Shown here in pieces: positions 1 through 10,330 of a stretch of 64,000 nucleotides of DNA. Each line of letters starts with the position of its first letter. The stretch's first letter is position 1. The translations under genes and the position numbers were made by a program. This DNA is from Caenorhabditis remanei (Eukaryota > Nematoda > Chromadorea > Rhabditida > Rhabditidae), in assembly GCF_010183535.1 (NCBI RefSeq), contig NC_071329.1, positions 17,622,879-17,686,878 of the forward strand, given 5' to 3'. The notes under the pieces are model-generated. The model saw only the letters and a program-made list of their open reading frames with translations. It was not told the DNA's origin and searched no databases.

Positions 1-1107
1 TGGTGCTGAGGTGTCCAGAGTGAAGAAGTGAAACTCTTTGGGATCTTCTGGAGATTGTTCCAAGGACTTGGGCCAGTAAGCTTGATCTTGTAGAAGGAAT
101 TCTGGTCCGTGTTGCCAGAGATTGCTTTCTTTAATTTGCTGTAACGTGGCTCCACGTGATGCGATATCCGCTGGATTTCTATCCGTTGGAACATATCGAA
201 ATGTTGGAGAGAGTTTCTTCTTTGTGAATTCTTGTTCGAGTTCAGTTATTGCTCGCACTCTGTTACTCACCCATTTGTCGGATGAATTTTTGTGTTGAAC
301 CCAGTTGAGTACCGCGGTGTTGTCGCAAAAAAATGTTATTGATGAAAGTGTGATGTTCACTTCCGTAAGTATCGTGGATGCTGCGTTGACGGCTGTGAGA
401 ACTCCTAAGAGTTCCATTCGTGGTATTGTAAGGTGCTCATTGTTCATTGGTTTGATCCGTGTTTTTGAGAAGAGTAACTGTACTTGTGTGGTGTTATCTT
501 GACACTCGAATCTCAGATATGCGCATGTCGCATAGTGATCTTTGGAGGCATCGGAGAACATGACAAGCGATGCGTTAATGAACCCTTGAGCTGGTGTGAT
601 CCTCCTTGGAACTGTGTAGGATTTTGCTGTTATTGCTGCTTTTATTTTTTCCCAATCAGATAACAGAGTAGTTGGTAGTGGGTCCTTCCATTTCAGTTTA
701 TACTTCCATACTTTCGCCATCAAGGATTTACTTGCCACTCCGAGTGGGGAGATTAGTCCTTGAGGATCGTATGTTGAAGCTATGAACGAAGCGAGTTGAC
801 GTTTCGTTGGAATGCCTTCTGGTGGCTGAGCTATCTTGATGGTCAAGGTGTCCTTATCAGCATCCCAATGATGTCCTAGGAGCTTACAGATCGTGCTTTT
901 GGATCTGTCTTCTTCAGGTATTGCGTTCATGACTGTCTTGTTATTGCACAAGAAGTCTCTGAGTCTCATATGCATCGATGAGAAGGTCGCTACGGATTCT
1001 TGGTAGTTTTTGAGGAGTTCTTCTGTGGACTCTGGTGTGAACATAACGTTGTCCACATAAAGATTTTGTGTGATCTTTTCGTGGATTGGATGTGGGTTAA
1101 GTTCCAT
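1..1107 (-). pseudogene. BEL/Pao pol, distal part (end of RT, RNase H-like), out of frame with the proximal part
   Basis: This frame is open from about 1107 to the left edge without a stop. It continues pol after a one-base-type frame break just before 1097, where the upstream pol frame hits TAA. It opens with the RT active-site strand, here read as YVDN instead of the usual YVDD. It then carries a Pao-type region (about 720-840) and an RNase H-like stretch with the motif FSDAS, a later CDNTA and a terminal PTDRNPAD. These are typical of BEL/Pao polyproteins. The product as encoded would be untranslatable without frame repair, so it is called a broken copy. The piece continues beyond the window. 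Confidence 0.8.
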
Positions 1108-2728
1108 GTACCTGAGTTGTGATCGCCAGGAGAAAAGGTGACGCGGTTATGCCAAATGGCAGCCGTGTAAACCGGTACGTGACGATATTGTCTGGAGTGG
1201 CCGGTTTGGTGTGGTCTTTCAACCAAAGAAATTTGGTGCAATTTCTGTGTTGAGGTTGAAGTCTGACCTGATGGAAGGCCTTCTCCAAGTCGGCAATCAT
1301 GAGGTACGGCTTGGTCCGTGATCTGAATAGGATACCGAGGATCGATTTCAGAATCGATGGGCCTGGGTGTATACATTGATTCAGTGACTGTTCGTTCTTC
1401 ATGTGTGAAGAGGCGTCGAGTACGATGCGGAGTTTTGTGTTTTGAGCATCGGGTTTGATAATTACCCGGTGGGGGATGTAATAATGTGGGCCGATGTGCT
1501 GCTCATTTTCTGGAACTAGTTCGATTATGCCAGAAATTAATTGCTGCTGAATAATGTTGTTGTACGTTGCCCGATCCGTCATGGAAGCTAGTTGTACTTC
1601 TAATAGTGATATGAGACGTTTAACAGCGACTAAGTAGTTGTCGTGGAGTGTGGCCTCCTTTCCGTTGAATGGAAACTGAACGTATAGTTTGTTGTCTTTA
1701 TCTAGAATGGCTGTCTTTTTGTACTTGAGTATGAGATCCTGATTGAGCTGTACTCTTTGTAGAATAGCAGTTGGTGGTTCTATTCCGAGAACTTCGAGTT
1801 TCCAAGATTGTTCAAGAAGCCAATCCAGGCGTGCGTTTGTCACTTGTGGTGACTGACTTATTTCGACTGATAACTCTTCTGGGCGATCATAATCGGACAT
1901 GTCGATAGTGTTAATGTATGACTCGTTGTAGTCATTGTTCTGATCTGAAGAGTCATTTTGTGTTTCCGTGGCCCGTTGGAGTGCATCTGGCACTGGACTT
2001 GGGTGGGTTATTACGCCTACTTGTGTATCTTCCACGATCCGACCGCTCGGTAAGACGTGTCTTGTGCTTGTGGAAAGTAAGGTGGGTAGGACGTTGTTTC
2101 CTATAATGAGATCAATTGGTTTCCCATTGAATTTCTGGAGACCTGTGAGTTGTTGTTGGTCAAAATTCTTTTGAATTAGGTACTCCAAGTCTTTTTGTGA
2201 GAAAGTTGGTGCTTTCACGACCGTGGGGAGTTGGGGGTACTCGGGAAGGATAGTGCTACATGCCTTTCCCGATTTGTCCATAATGTCTAATTTGTAGAAT
2301 TTGACTTGTTGTGGTCCTGAGGATGAAATGAATCCTCGAAAGTTAACTAATTTTTGATAGTGTACCGGACATCGTAATCTCAGCACTGCTGGTTTTGCAA
2401 TGAGAGAAGTTGTCGCTCCGCTATCAACTAAAGCGTTGAGTCTTGCTCCAGATGGTGTTAGCAGCTGGAGGAATGGTAATGTGTAGTGTGGGTCTGAGAT
2501 TACAGACAAATTGACAGTGATTGTGGTAATGTTGGTTTGCAGATTAAGAGATACGGTGTTTTGTGTCGAATCTTCTATTGTTGTAGGTATGTCTGGTGTA
2601 GACATGATGGTATCTGGTGTTGTGTTACCTGGTGTGACAGGTGTTATGTGTTTGTGAATATGTGGAGTTTGTGTTGGTCGAGGTGAGAGACCGTACCGTG
2701 CAGTTTGGTGGTTCTGTCTAGAGGTCAA
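1097..2728 (-). CDS. BEL/Pao pol, proximal part: aspartic protease and reverse transcriptase fingers/palm
   Basis: About 543 codons. The protease domain comes first, with the active-site motif VDSGATTSL near residue 100. The reverse transcriptase follows, with LRIVLDASS and MIADLEKAFHQVRL, the first catalytic Asp box of Pao-family RTs. The frame overlaps the end of gag by 11 bases and is shifted by +1 relative to it, and no ATG sits at the junction. Pol was therefore probably made as a gag-pol fusion by frameshifting, as in other LTR elements, but no slippery site can be proven. The frame ends at TAA 1097-1099 before the last RT motif, so this copy cannot make a full polymerase. Confidence 0.85.
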   Translation of the reverse strand: MTSRQNHQTARYGLSPRPTQTPHIHKHITPVTPGNTTPDTIMSTPDIPTTIEDSTQNTVSLNLQTNITTITVNLSVISDPHYTLPFLQLLTPSGARLNALVDSGATTSLIAKPAVLRLRCPVHYQKLVNFRGFISSSGPQQVKFYKLDIMDKSGKACSTILPEYPQLPTVVKAPTFSQKDLEYLIQKNFDQQQLTGLQKFNGKPIDLIIGNNVLPTLLSTSTRHVLPSGRIVEDTQVGVITHPSPVPDALQRATETQNDSSDQNNDYNESYINTIDMSDYDRPEELSVEISQSPQVTNARLDWLLEQSWKLEVLGIEPPTAILQRVQLNQDLILKYKKTAILDKDNKLYVQFPFNGKEATLHDNYLVAVKRLISLLEVQLASMTDRATYNNIIQQQLISGIIELVPENEQHIGPHYYIPHRVIIKPDAQNTKLRIVLDASSHMKNEQSLNQCIHPGPSILKSILGILFRSRTKPYLMIADLEKAFHQVRLQPQHRNCTKFLWLKDHTKPATPDNIVTYRFTRLPFGITASPFLLAITTQVHGT

Positions 2729-4817
2729 CTCCGTTGTTACGAAAAAACGTTTTGAGATTCTCGTTGGTGTTGACGCAATTGACTAAGGTGTCAAGCTTCT
2801 CAAGCTTCTCGTTCTCTTGGCAGATCACTGAATGATGCTTCCGGTTGCACGTGTTGCATCTAAATCTTGATTGACAGTCCGAAACGAGATGATCGTTGCG
2901 AAGACAATTGAGACACAAATTTTGTTTCATGATCGAATCGCGTTTCTCCTTTGCAGGAATTTGACACGTGTTCGTTGGATGATTCTGTTGGCAGAATGTG
3001 CAGGGAGCTGATCTCCATTTTGATGGCTTTGGGGGCCGTGATTGCTTGTGTCGGCTTTCGTTGTTCCGAGGTGACTTTGCGGAGATCGAAAGCTTATTAA
3101 CCTCAGCTGTGCAGATCTCGGTGAGCTGCGTACGGTTTTTCTTTCGTTGTTCCGCATCGTCAAGTGCACGGTTTTCTGAAATTAGAGTCTGGATCAGGGT
3201 GGATGCCTCCAAAAAGGATGGAGTCGAGTTCCGTGTCTGCTTGATGAAAGATCGCATTATGCGAATTGGTAGCTTGTCGACAAAGGTGTCGATCAAGAAC
3301 GGGTCGTTTATTGAGACCTGGCATTTTTGCAGAGAATTGGTGAGACAGACGTGTTTCATCACATCCTTATCCATCTGCTCGTAATCCGATTGGTGGAACG
3401 GCAAATTTCTGTAGCTTTCGATCAACTGTTTGCGTCGATCATTTTTTCGGTTGTATACCTTTTCAAGGTTTGTGCGTAATTCATCATATGCCCCTTCCGA
3501 TAACTCATCAGATGTGATTAAGTCCTTCGCATCACCTTCTAGCAGGGATATCAGGATATTCTGTTTCATGATGGTATCGATCGATGGGTTAGTGTGAACA
3601 AGAGAATTGAAACGAGTGATGAATAGAGAGTATTGTTCGTTTTCTCCAGAGAATGGTTTCAAAGTGTTGAAGATGGTGTTAAGGTCTGCGGACTGTGTGC
3701 TGTGAGTGCCGATTGGTGAGCCGCGAGCTGGGCTCGGGCTTTGAATCACCGGACTGGCAGTTTCTGGAGACTTTGTGTTGTTGGCTCCACAGACATCGTT
3801 GGAGTTTCCTGCATTTTGTGTGTTGCTGAGGCATAACTGATGAGCGTCGTGTGTGGATTGAGGGTCCACGCTCTGTAGTGAGTGGGCACAACGTGATTGT
3901 TGTTGTTGTTGCTGTTCAAGTTGGTCTTGAACCATCTCCAGATTGCTTTTCATGGCTTGTATAGATTGCAGAAATATACCTTGTGTTCTGGCATGTGTTT
4001 CCACTTTTTTGTCTACTTTTTGAACCGCTTTGTGAATAGTCTCGGTGACCTCAACTTTCACTTTTTCGCTGAAACGGCGTAATAGTGTTTCCAACACCTC
4101 ATATGTTATCTCAGGTTCAGAAGTGTTATCGTTTGGGAACACAGTAGTAGTTGGTTTGGAATTGGTATGAGTATCCTTGTCTTGTTGATGTCCTTTCTTT
4201 GGCTGGGTGCCAGTCAAGATTGGACCGTTTGGTTCAGAAGATTTGGGGAAGAAGTGGTTTCCCGTATTGTCCTTGGTGGGGGACCGACCGTAATCGTCTT
4301 TTGATGAAGTTGTCGGACTGCTGGGAGTGCGATCCTGATTGTCGTTGGAGGGAGAAGATAAAGTATGCTCTTCCTCCGTTTTATTGGAATGAGTGCGCTG
4401 GTGATCGTGATCCTGACTGTTGTCCGACTCGCTGGTCGACGGCAGTGCCTGGAGCGCGGACTGGACTCGTGGATTGATGATTGTCTCGTCCGATGTTTTG
4501 CGCCTGGGTGCCAGTGGCTGGGTGTCAGCCAGGTTTTTAAGCATTACTTCGATGTGTTGAAGGATTGCTTTACCTTTTGTGATCAGCTCGGGGTAGCCAC
4601 GCTCCTTGATGTGATCGCAAAGTGCGACTACGTTTTTTATGCGAACTTCAGAGTTGGAGCACAGCGCTGGATGTTTCAGGACTAGCGACAATGCTTCGCT
4701 GTCAGAATTGTCGAGCTTGGTGAGCTGCTCGGATAGTTTGGTGTAACTCGCCTGGAGGATTGAGGCAATCTCCGGCTCGTCAGGGTTGTCGAGGATCAGT
4801 TGGATTCCTTCGATCAT
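2718..4817 (-). CDS. BEL/Pao Gag with DUF1759-like core and three zinc knuckles
   Basis: About 699 codons, uninterrupted. The N-terminal 100 residues are helical. A long polar Ser/Thr/Gln-rich linker follows (about 110-360), with a Gln run (QQQQQQ) near 305. A DUF1759-like retrotransposon Gag core follows, starting about NTLKPFSGENEQY and running to about residue 560. The C-terminus holds a tandem of cysteine/histidine knuckles: CTFCQQNHPTNTC, then LCLNCLRNDHLVSDC, then CNTCNRKHHSVIC. Gag would form the particle and bind the element RNA through the knuckles. The reading frame is intact although pol downstream is not. Confidence 0.85.
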   Translation of the reverse strand: MIEGIQLILDNPDEPEIASILQASYTKLSEQLTKLDNSDSEALSLVLKHPALCSNSEVRIKNVVALCDHIKERGYPELITKGKAILQHIEVMLKNLADTQPLAPRRKTSDETIINPRVQSALQALPSTSESDNSQDHDHQRTHSNKTEEEHTLSSPSNDNQDRTPSSPTTSSKDDYGRSPTKDNTGNHFFPKSSEPNGPILTGTQPKKGHQQDKDTHTNSKPTTTVFPNDNTSEPEITYEVLETLLRRFSEKVKVEVTETIHKAVQKVDKKVETHARTQGIFLQSIQAMKSNLEMVQDQLEQQQQQQSRCAHSLQSVDPQSTHDAHQLCLSNTQNAGNSNDVCGANNTKSPETASPVIQSPSPARGSPIGTHSTQSADLNTIFNTLKPFSGENEQYSLFITRFNSLVHTNPSIDTIMKQNILISLLEGDAKDLITSDELSEGAYDELRTNLEKVYNRKNDRRKQLIESYRNLPFHQSDYEQMDKDVMKHVCLTNSLQKCQVSINDPFLIDTFVDKLPIRIMRSFIKQTRNSTPSFLEASTLIQTLISENRALDDAEQRKKNRTQLTEICTAEVNKLSISAKSPRNNESRHKQSRPPKPSKWRSAPCTFCQQNHPTNTCQIPAKEKRDSIMKQNLCLNCLRNDHLVSDCQSRFRCNTCNRKHHSVICQENEKLEKLDTLVNCVNTNENLKTFFRNNGVDL

Positions 4818-5609
4818 AAGAGCTGTTTTCTTGGCTCGTTTGGAGAAAATGGATTTTGCCGGAGCAAGGTTTTTCCATTGCTTGGCGGTGGTCGACTTCG
4901 ATGACCCGTGATGGTTTCTTTTCTTGCGGTTTCCACCGGTTTTCTTCGAAGTGTTGTTGCGACGAGAAGAACGTGCACGACGGTTGGATCCCGAAGGTTG
5001 CTCTGAAATATTGGTCCATTAGTATGAGGTTCTCGTGAGTATGGTGTCTGGATTTTTGTGAATCTTGTTATTCGAATCTTGCTGATTCGATCCCGTGTAC
5101 TGTATTAGCGTCTCCTGGAGGTGATTCTCCGTGGTACGGGGCAGAGACGTGTCGGAATCTCCGGAAAGCCGTGGGCTTTCAAGTCACAAAAAGACCGATA
5201 TTTCTGATAAACGTCCCGGAACGTTTACTGATAAGACCTGGTAGTGATCGAGAGTATTTGTTACAGCTCGCATCGTGCGTATTACGGAACTTTGGTGTTT
5301 TCTTATCATTGGTCTAGAAATATCGAATTACTAGGTATCATTATGTCCTGCTCAGGCTGCCGTTGGGCCCTTGACAGGATGAGAGACATATGAGTCTACG
5401 TAACTTCCGACGGAATAGTGCGTCTTGTTGACTTATGAGTTTGTTGCGGGCTCGTACCTATGCAGTTCCGAGGTGTAGTACGAGAATGGTTTGCTGAAAG
5501 GTGTGCTGTATTGTGTAAGTAACTAGCAAACTGTAGGTGGTTCAGTGGATAGTTTATTCTTGTGACTTCGTAATCTGTGTAAAAATGTGAGAACAAGAGG
5601 GTGATTTCA
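4818..5609. other. Non-coding stretch upstream of gag; possible 5' leader/LTR of the retroelement
   Basis: No supported gene. By position this should contain the 5' leader, primer-binding site and 5' LTR of the minus-strand BEL/Pao element, but the matching 3' LTR is outside the window and no tRNA-complementary site could be named with confidence. The short open frames here overlap the start of gag or are AT/GC chance frames. Confidence 0.4.
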
Positions 5610-5618
5610 ATAAACTCT

Positions 5619-5624
5619 TTTATT
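5619..5624 (-). terminator. AATAAA poly(A) signal after the zinc-knuckle frame
   Basis: On the minus strand AATAAA lies about 90 bases after the stop of the zinc-knuckle coding frame at 5710. It fits the 3' end of that transcript. Confidence 0.5.
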
Positions 5625-5709
5625 GTCTATTTTAAAAGAAGAAGACAATGTGGTTCGGTATCGAGTAGGATACAAGGCGGTGGTGACTTCATGGGTGTCG
5701 GGTGTTGCT

Positions 5710-6277
5710 TTAGTTCTGGGTGTCGGCATTCTTGGGCTGTGCGGTGGGTTTCTCGTGGCATAACGCGCTCAGATGCGGCTGTTGGCACGTGAAGCACTTG
5801 CGCGTCTTTTTGAAGCAGTCTTTCTGAGCGTGGCCACCTCTGCCACAATGTGGGCAGAGGTGGAGAGTGTTCAGGCGGGACCAACGAGCACCCGAAGTGA
5901 TGTACTCGGGACAGTCCAATGCTGCGTGACTGCCCACACAAAATATGCAGCGAACGTCCTTCTTTGCTGGGGAAGCTCCTGACGCTCCCGTTGATTTTCT
6001 TTTTTGAGCCTTGGTTTCCTCTGTCTTCGTGAGGTTATCGAGTCGTGCCTCGATGGAGTCGAGTTTGCCGATGAGCTTAGTGATCACGTCGCTCGAGATC
6101 GGTGGAGCCAGTGGGGTTCTCTTGTCCCTTTTTTCCTTTTGTGGTGGAAGTCCTGTAATAGTACCGTCAGTGTGGGTAAATGTGAGTGGGTTTCGGCTCC
6201 TCGCGGTGTTCCTCGTGGGGGAACGGCGGAGCCTATCATTGTTTTCTGTGGTTTTGACTCTAGCTCACCGGATGCTC
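5710..6277 (-). CDS. Gag-type triple zinc-knuckle protein fragment, probably spliced
   Basis: The minus-strand frame is open from about 6277 to the stop at 5710. A short coiled-coil-like segment (about 30 residues, ITKLIGKLDSIEARLDNL) precedes three Cys/His knuckles: CIFCVGSHAALDC, LCPHCGRGGHAQKDC and CFTCQQPHLSALC. This spacing is the same as in the BEL/Pao Gag at 2718-4817, but the sequence is clearly different, so it comes from another element or a Gag-derived host gene. A possible acceptor (TATTACAG, about 6158) and donor (GGTGAGC, about 6278) would join it to an upstream Cys-containing exon at about 6280-6395. That splice is inference. An AATAAA follows the stop. It could be an old retroelement fragment or a domesticated Gag protein. 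Confidence 0.5.
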
Positions 6278-6450
6278 CGGTGACCGCGGATGGTGCGGTT
6301 CCTGCTCCCCTGTGGAACCCCTTCTTAGAATCACTCTCGCCACCACTGGGTTGTGTACCACAGTCGATGCACCATGTTCTGACTTATAAGGCGTGGAACC
6401 CCAAGTCAGACTAGTTTGGCGACAGTAATAACAAGAAGAAGTTTCACAAC

Positions 6451-6456
6451 TTTATT
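6451..6456 (-). terminator. AATAAA poly(A) signal after the 6473 frame
   Basis: AATAAA on the minus strand about 20 bases after the stop at 6473, as expected for a nematode 3' end. Confidence 0.5.
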
Positions 6457-6472
6457 AGGGAATAATACACTA

Positions 6473-6757
6473 CTAACCGAGTTCATTCAGCAATGGGATT
6501 TTGGGCTTTCCTCCAACGGGCTCCGTGGTATCCATAGGCACGGGCGGTGGCGGCATCTCGTCCTTCTCCTTCTTCGGGATGGTTCCTTTCGAAGCAGATG
6601 ATGGCGGGGATGGCATGAAGGCGGAGACGGCTTGGCAGTTGAAGCAGGCTTCACAGGAAGCGGTTTGAGTGATCTTCTGGTCGATTCTTCTTCCTTTTAT
6701 GTACAGAATGTAGGGCAGATCGTTATCTCCAGGGCACACGGTCACGATTGAAGGCCA
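6473..6757 (-). CDS. C-terminal coding fragment of unknown function, Cys-rich then Pro-rich
   Basis: The minus-strand frame ends at 6473. The N-terminal part reads CPGDNDLPYILYIKG followed by a CEACFNC cluster. The C-terminal half is low-complexity, rich in Pro, Lys and Ser. There is no ATG in frame; upstream the frame stops within about 15 codons, so this is an internal or last exon, or a fragment. The close AATAAA supports it being a real last exon. I do not recognise the family. Its position beside the zinc-knuckle frame suggests, without proof, that both came with one retroelement-related locus. Confidence 0.35.
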   Translation of the reverse strand, partial: WPSIVTVCPGDNDLPYILYIKGRRIDQKITQTASCEACFNCQAVSAFMPSPPSSASKGTIPKKEKDEMPPPPVPMDTTEPVGGKPKIPLLNELG

Positions 6758-6950
6758 AGGTCACGGGTATTTGTTGTAGTCGAGAAGGTTAGCATTGCCA
6801 GACGGTTGGAAGGTCACGTGGGTTAGTTAATGTATTATTAATGTGAAGTTGTAGTCTGGTGGAGACAGTTGTAATTATGCTGGAGCCGTTGTGGCTTTGG
6901 TAGATTGTGTTAGGTCGTGAATTGAGACCTATTAATTCCGCGACAACCAA
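6758..6950. other. No gene seen
   Basis: AT-rich intergenic sequence without a recognisable feature. Confidence 0.4.
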
Positions 6951-7205
6951 TGTGTCACGGAAAAAGCGTCAGAAGTCTACTGTGCGCATAACGCGATAAA
7001 AATGTTTTTAGAGATAACAATTTGGGGGACTTTTCGAAATTTGCTATAAAACACCAAAACTTTGCAGAATTCAGTAGAAAACGGCTGATTTGTTAATTTC
7101 TGTATTTTGTATGAAAATTGTTTTGCTATGCGCCTTTAAGCTACAGTAAAGAAGCATTTGGACTGCTAAAGAAGCGTCAGTAACCCCTTGGGTAAGGTGG
7201 AAGCG
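6951..7205 (+). repeat. Dispersed repeat R1, copy 1
   Basis: It starts near 'gtgtcacggaaaaagcgtca', passes 'gcgcataacgcgataaaa' and ends in 'tatgcgcctttaagctacag' plus 'ccccttgggtaaggtgg'. The same order recurs near 11000-11190, 13204-13425 and 17818-18055 on the plus strand, and near 15040-15275 and 19780-19965 on the minus strand. Copies sit between DUF3557 genes, so most spread with them. Confidence 0.7.
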
Positions 7206-8460
7206 CAGGCCCGGGTACTTGGCGCCAAATTTCAAAATTTTGAAAATTGTTGAATTTTTTTCCGCGGAAAGTCAAAATTTTGACTGTAATTTAGAAATAG
7301 AAGAAATTATGAAAAATTTTCACATTTTCAAACAAAAAAATTTAAAAAATTTCATTAAAAAATTTGAAAAAATTTCTTCATTTTTTGAAGGGTCAGGCCT
7401 TGACAAGAATGAGGAAACACACTTTACACCTACCGTACTACAGTAACCCGGAGTTGGGTACCAAATTTGCGTGTACATGTTGCACATGCTCTCATATACG
7501 TTCGGTACTGTGATTTTCAAAAAAATTTGTTTAAAAATGAGTACCCATTGGTAAAACCCCTCTGTTTCAGATTCCCAACTAGAAAAGAACAATGTGTTGT
7601 GAAATCCCTTGATTTCACAAGTCGTATATGTAGTGTCCGCCATCTTTATGTCGTAGAAGACGGGGTTATAATTATACTCTTTATTGCGGTGATCGAGGAG
7701 CGAGGGAAAATCAGAACTGAGCTTTTTAGTGAAAGTTCAGAATAACATTGACCTTGACATGGCATGATAAAAAGGCAAGGTCAATGGAAAAATAGAAATA
7801 ATAAAATGCGTGTAACCTTGAGGAAGGTACACGTTTAAAGTATACAAACGTGGCGTTTGTAACAGTATACGATACATAATAATACCTAAACACCCAAACA
7901 GTTAAAAGGAGCAAAGCTCCACCCTTCTAACTCCCCTTTTCAGCTTCCCCGTCGTCATTTTCCCTGGAATCGCCTCTTTCTGTTTTCCTCTTCACTGTCC
8001 TGCTGCATCCGCGCTCTGCTGGACATTTCTCTGCGTCGCGACTCACTTGCCGTGGAGATGGGTTGCCGTCGGCGGAGGCAATTTCGAATCGTTTGGGGGC
8101 ATGAGGGACCGCGGTCACGCCGCTCCTTTTATCGTTTCTTTTCTCTAATTTTAATATGTTTTCTAATATGAAAATAACATTCACAACGCGAATCACCAAG
8201 CGTTCTTACTTTAACCATAATAATAAATCATTATAATTACCACCAATTCTTCGTTCTCTCTCTCTTTTCAGGTTTCTCTCATCTTCATACACTTTCACTA
8301 TCTTTCTTCTAGTCTAACACTCTCTTAGTCCTCTCGTCACCGTCTCTCCTTACTATCTCCGTCGTCTCTTCGTTTCCTTCACTTCCTCTCCGTTATCTAT
8401 CACTCTTCCTGTCTACCCTGCCTGGCTTGTGCTCCTAAAGGGACTAACCCCTCCTTTATG
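7206..8460. other. AT-rich repeats and pyrimidine-rich stretch, no supported gene
   Basis: 7210-7450 is low-complexity 'aaaatttt' sequence. 7925-8150 is a GC-richer island with an open minus frame that I cannot assign. 8230-8420 is strongly pyrimidine-rich (tct/ctc runs), like a 5' leader or a degenerate repeat. Nothing here can be called a gene. Confidence 0.35.
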
Positions 8461-8960
8461 GGCACAACACAATGGTTTCTACCCAAACCTCATCGTCTAC
8501 CTCTTCTAACAACTGAAAAGATGTGTGCCGTGTTCTACGTCGACGGACAAACATGCAAAAACGCGAAGGACATCTCGTATGATCTGCGCCTATGGAGCTC
8601 TGATTCGAGAAATGATCCAAAATTTTTCAAGATTAAACCTCGATGGGAAATTCAGGATTGTTAAACACGAGACACTTCTGGCGGAGTTTCATTTGACAGA
8701 GTACAGTGCGAGATTGCCGAGAGTACAGTACCTCTCAAAAAGTTGTTAACGAATGATTACACGAAGATTTTTACGATGTCTGCATCTGACAGCCTGAATG
8801 AAATTTTTAACGAGATGTTGATAGGAACAACGCACATAGACAGTACAAATGCTTCATTTGATAATTCGGACAGAATCCAAAAGATTCAATTAAAAATAAA
8901 ACAAATTAGCAGCCGTGGAGTACTTTACATAGGAAAAATTACAAAGTCTCATTCAAACAA
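8458..8960 (+). pseudogene. Unidentified coding relic facing the first DUF3557 gene
   Basis: Several overlapping short plus-strand frames carry protein-like sequence. The stretch 8760-8895 (codons around SDSLNEIFNEMLIGTTH) is repeated in decayed form after the other DUF3557 genes: 11395-11470, and on the opposite strand 14925-15045, 17010-17150, 19625-19770. In the last group the same register reads SDGVTEILNEILRGTTH and then a stop. It always lies antisense to, and just downstream of, a DUF3557 gene. It may be a relic of a convergent gene that travelled with the duplicating unit. The family is unknown. Confidence 0.35.
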
Positions 8961-8967
8961 GTGGATA

Positions 8968-10265
8968 TCATGGACTAGTGCTCGGACCACAAAAATATGA
9001 GAAGGCAAACAATACAAAGATCATAGACGGGAGAATAAGTGGGGCACCATCCTCGAATAGACAATTGCCTGGCATCACTTCTGGAGTCGTCGCAACTACT
9101 TTCATAACAAATGCCGAGACGGGCCAATTTATGTTGTTGTTAACAATGCCTCTGCTGATTCCATAAAGCAGAAGATTCGACGAATCGTTGATAGGAATAC
9201 AAAAGCGGGGACAGTTTAGGAGGAAACTGAAAATAAATAAAATTTCAAGTCATGATTTCCATCAACTTACTTCTCTTCAACATTCTCCAAGTCGTTTTCA
9301 AACTCCTTGAATATTTCCTTAATAGACCTGAGTATTGCCTGATTAATCGGCATGAACGACTTCTCCAACATTAAAGTTGTTCCAATCGACTTCTCGCCAC
9401 TCAACCAATTTCTGATGAGTGTCATCATCTCTTCTATTCTCATTTTACTGTGCTGAATTACAGCAGTTTTGTTGGTGAGCTTTCTTATATCATTTAATGG
9501 AATAGTATCATTGATTAGCGAAAGTTCGTCAATAGTCAAACAGTCAGAATTTTGAACAATTTGGTGTTCAAAGATTTGTGATCCAAGGAAAGGGATTTTT
9601 AGTTTTTTCAGCGGAAAACTCGATGAATCAATAAGAGGAAGGTAGTATTTGAAGTCTTCTCTATTTGTGTCAAGTCCGTTAATCCGAAAATTCAAACCTT
9701 CAGGTAACCGAAGAATAACTCGAGAACCGTATGTTTCCAATTCCAGCATGTTCACTCGAATATCCTTCCTTCCTCCCAACATAATCTGGTACAACTTTTC
9801 CAGTGCTATGTAATCCTTTACGTTCTCAGGGATAGGTCTGCTAGCAATCCGTTCTCTATTTCTAAAGAAAACAACTTCGTGAAACCGGCGATGCCATACT
9901 GAGTCAGAGTGTCCTGATCTGATAAATCCAGGTTGCATTTTAACGTCATCCGGTCTACTTTCATATCGAGGATCGTCTTCAGGGATTTGTTCTGTCGCTG
10001 GGTGAATTTGGATACAGATATTGTTTAGTGTCAAAGAGAATAGAGTGATTTGAACATGGTCCAAGTTGAATGGTATCGATTTTTCTGCTTTTTGAAGAGC
10101 GGGGCTTCTGGATACAAGATGAATTCTGAAATGTGTTTGAGATTGAATTCCCTAATTTTGTTAATGAAATTATACTCATTTTAAGCAAGAGATAACAAAC
10201 CGTTTATTCGCCTCCAGAAACTCGATAATACATCGCTGACCAGGATAGGAGAGATGGTACGTCAT
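8968..10265 (-). CDS. DUF3557-family protein, three exons (cluster copy A)
   Basis: Exons 10265-10201, 10125-9271 and 9226-8968 give 392 residues. Exon 1 encodes MTYHLSYPGQRCIIEFLEAN. The first intron donor is GTTTGT with acceptor ATTTCAG, and the second is GTAAGT with TTTTCAG. Exon 2 carries the family core: SRSPALQ at its start, a central IRVN/RLPEGLNFRI region, SFPLKKLKIPF, then TLIRNWLSGEKSIGTT. These match the nematode-expanded DUF3557 family as I know it; its function is unknown. Exon 3 adds CPRFCIPIN and a hydrophobic C-terminal tail (LILPSMIFVLFAFSYF), a possible membrane anchor. The frame is fully open. Unlike the plus-strand copies, the CAG usually found just before the ATG is mutated (GTCG). 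Confidence 0.85.
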
Positions 10266-10330
10266 CGACAAGAGACTAGGGAGACTAAGATAGAGAACGA
10301 GCAGTCTCTGAGTGAGGAAATGCATGTTAG
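10266..10330 (-). promoter_or_regulatory. 5' flank of copy A, shared with the other cluster copies
   Basis: The minus-strand sequence before the ATG (agactgctcgttctctatc, then cttagtctccctagtctctt) matches the 5' flanks of the paralogues. It is a conserved leader inherited by duplication. Confidence 0.45.

Larger units (their letters stand above)
1..4817 (-). mobile_element. BEL/Pao-type LTR retrotransposon, left part cut by window edge
   Basis: Gag (2718-4817) and pol (1-2728) lie in the order and sense expected of a BEL/Pao element on the minus strand. Gag has a long spacer region and three zinc knuckles. Pol has an aspartic protease, reverse transcriptase and an RNase H-like segment. The 3' part (rest of RNase H, integrase, 3' LTR) would lie left of position 1, so LTR identity cannot be tested here. 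The element is not intact: pol is frameshifted near 1100 and the RT box is altered. No 5' LTR boundary could be fixed between 4818 and about 5600. Confidence 0.85.

Noticed and set aside
5041..5110. Possible tRNA-like primer-binding site (ttcgaatcttgctgattcga)
   Set aside because: Only a short resemblance to a T-arm, no adjoining LTR end and no 3' LTR in the window to confirm it.
7219..7446. 75-codon frame in AT-rich DNA, with an antisense partner at 7320-7643
   Set aside because: Low-complexity Phe/Lys/Asn sequence; lies in a repeat that is not conserved as coding in its other copies.
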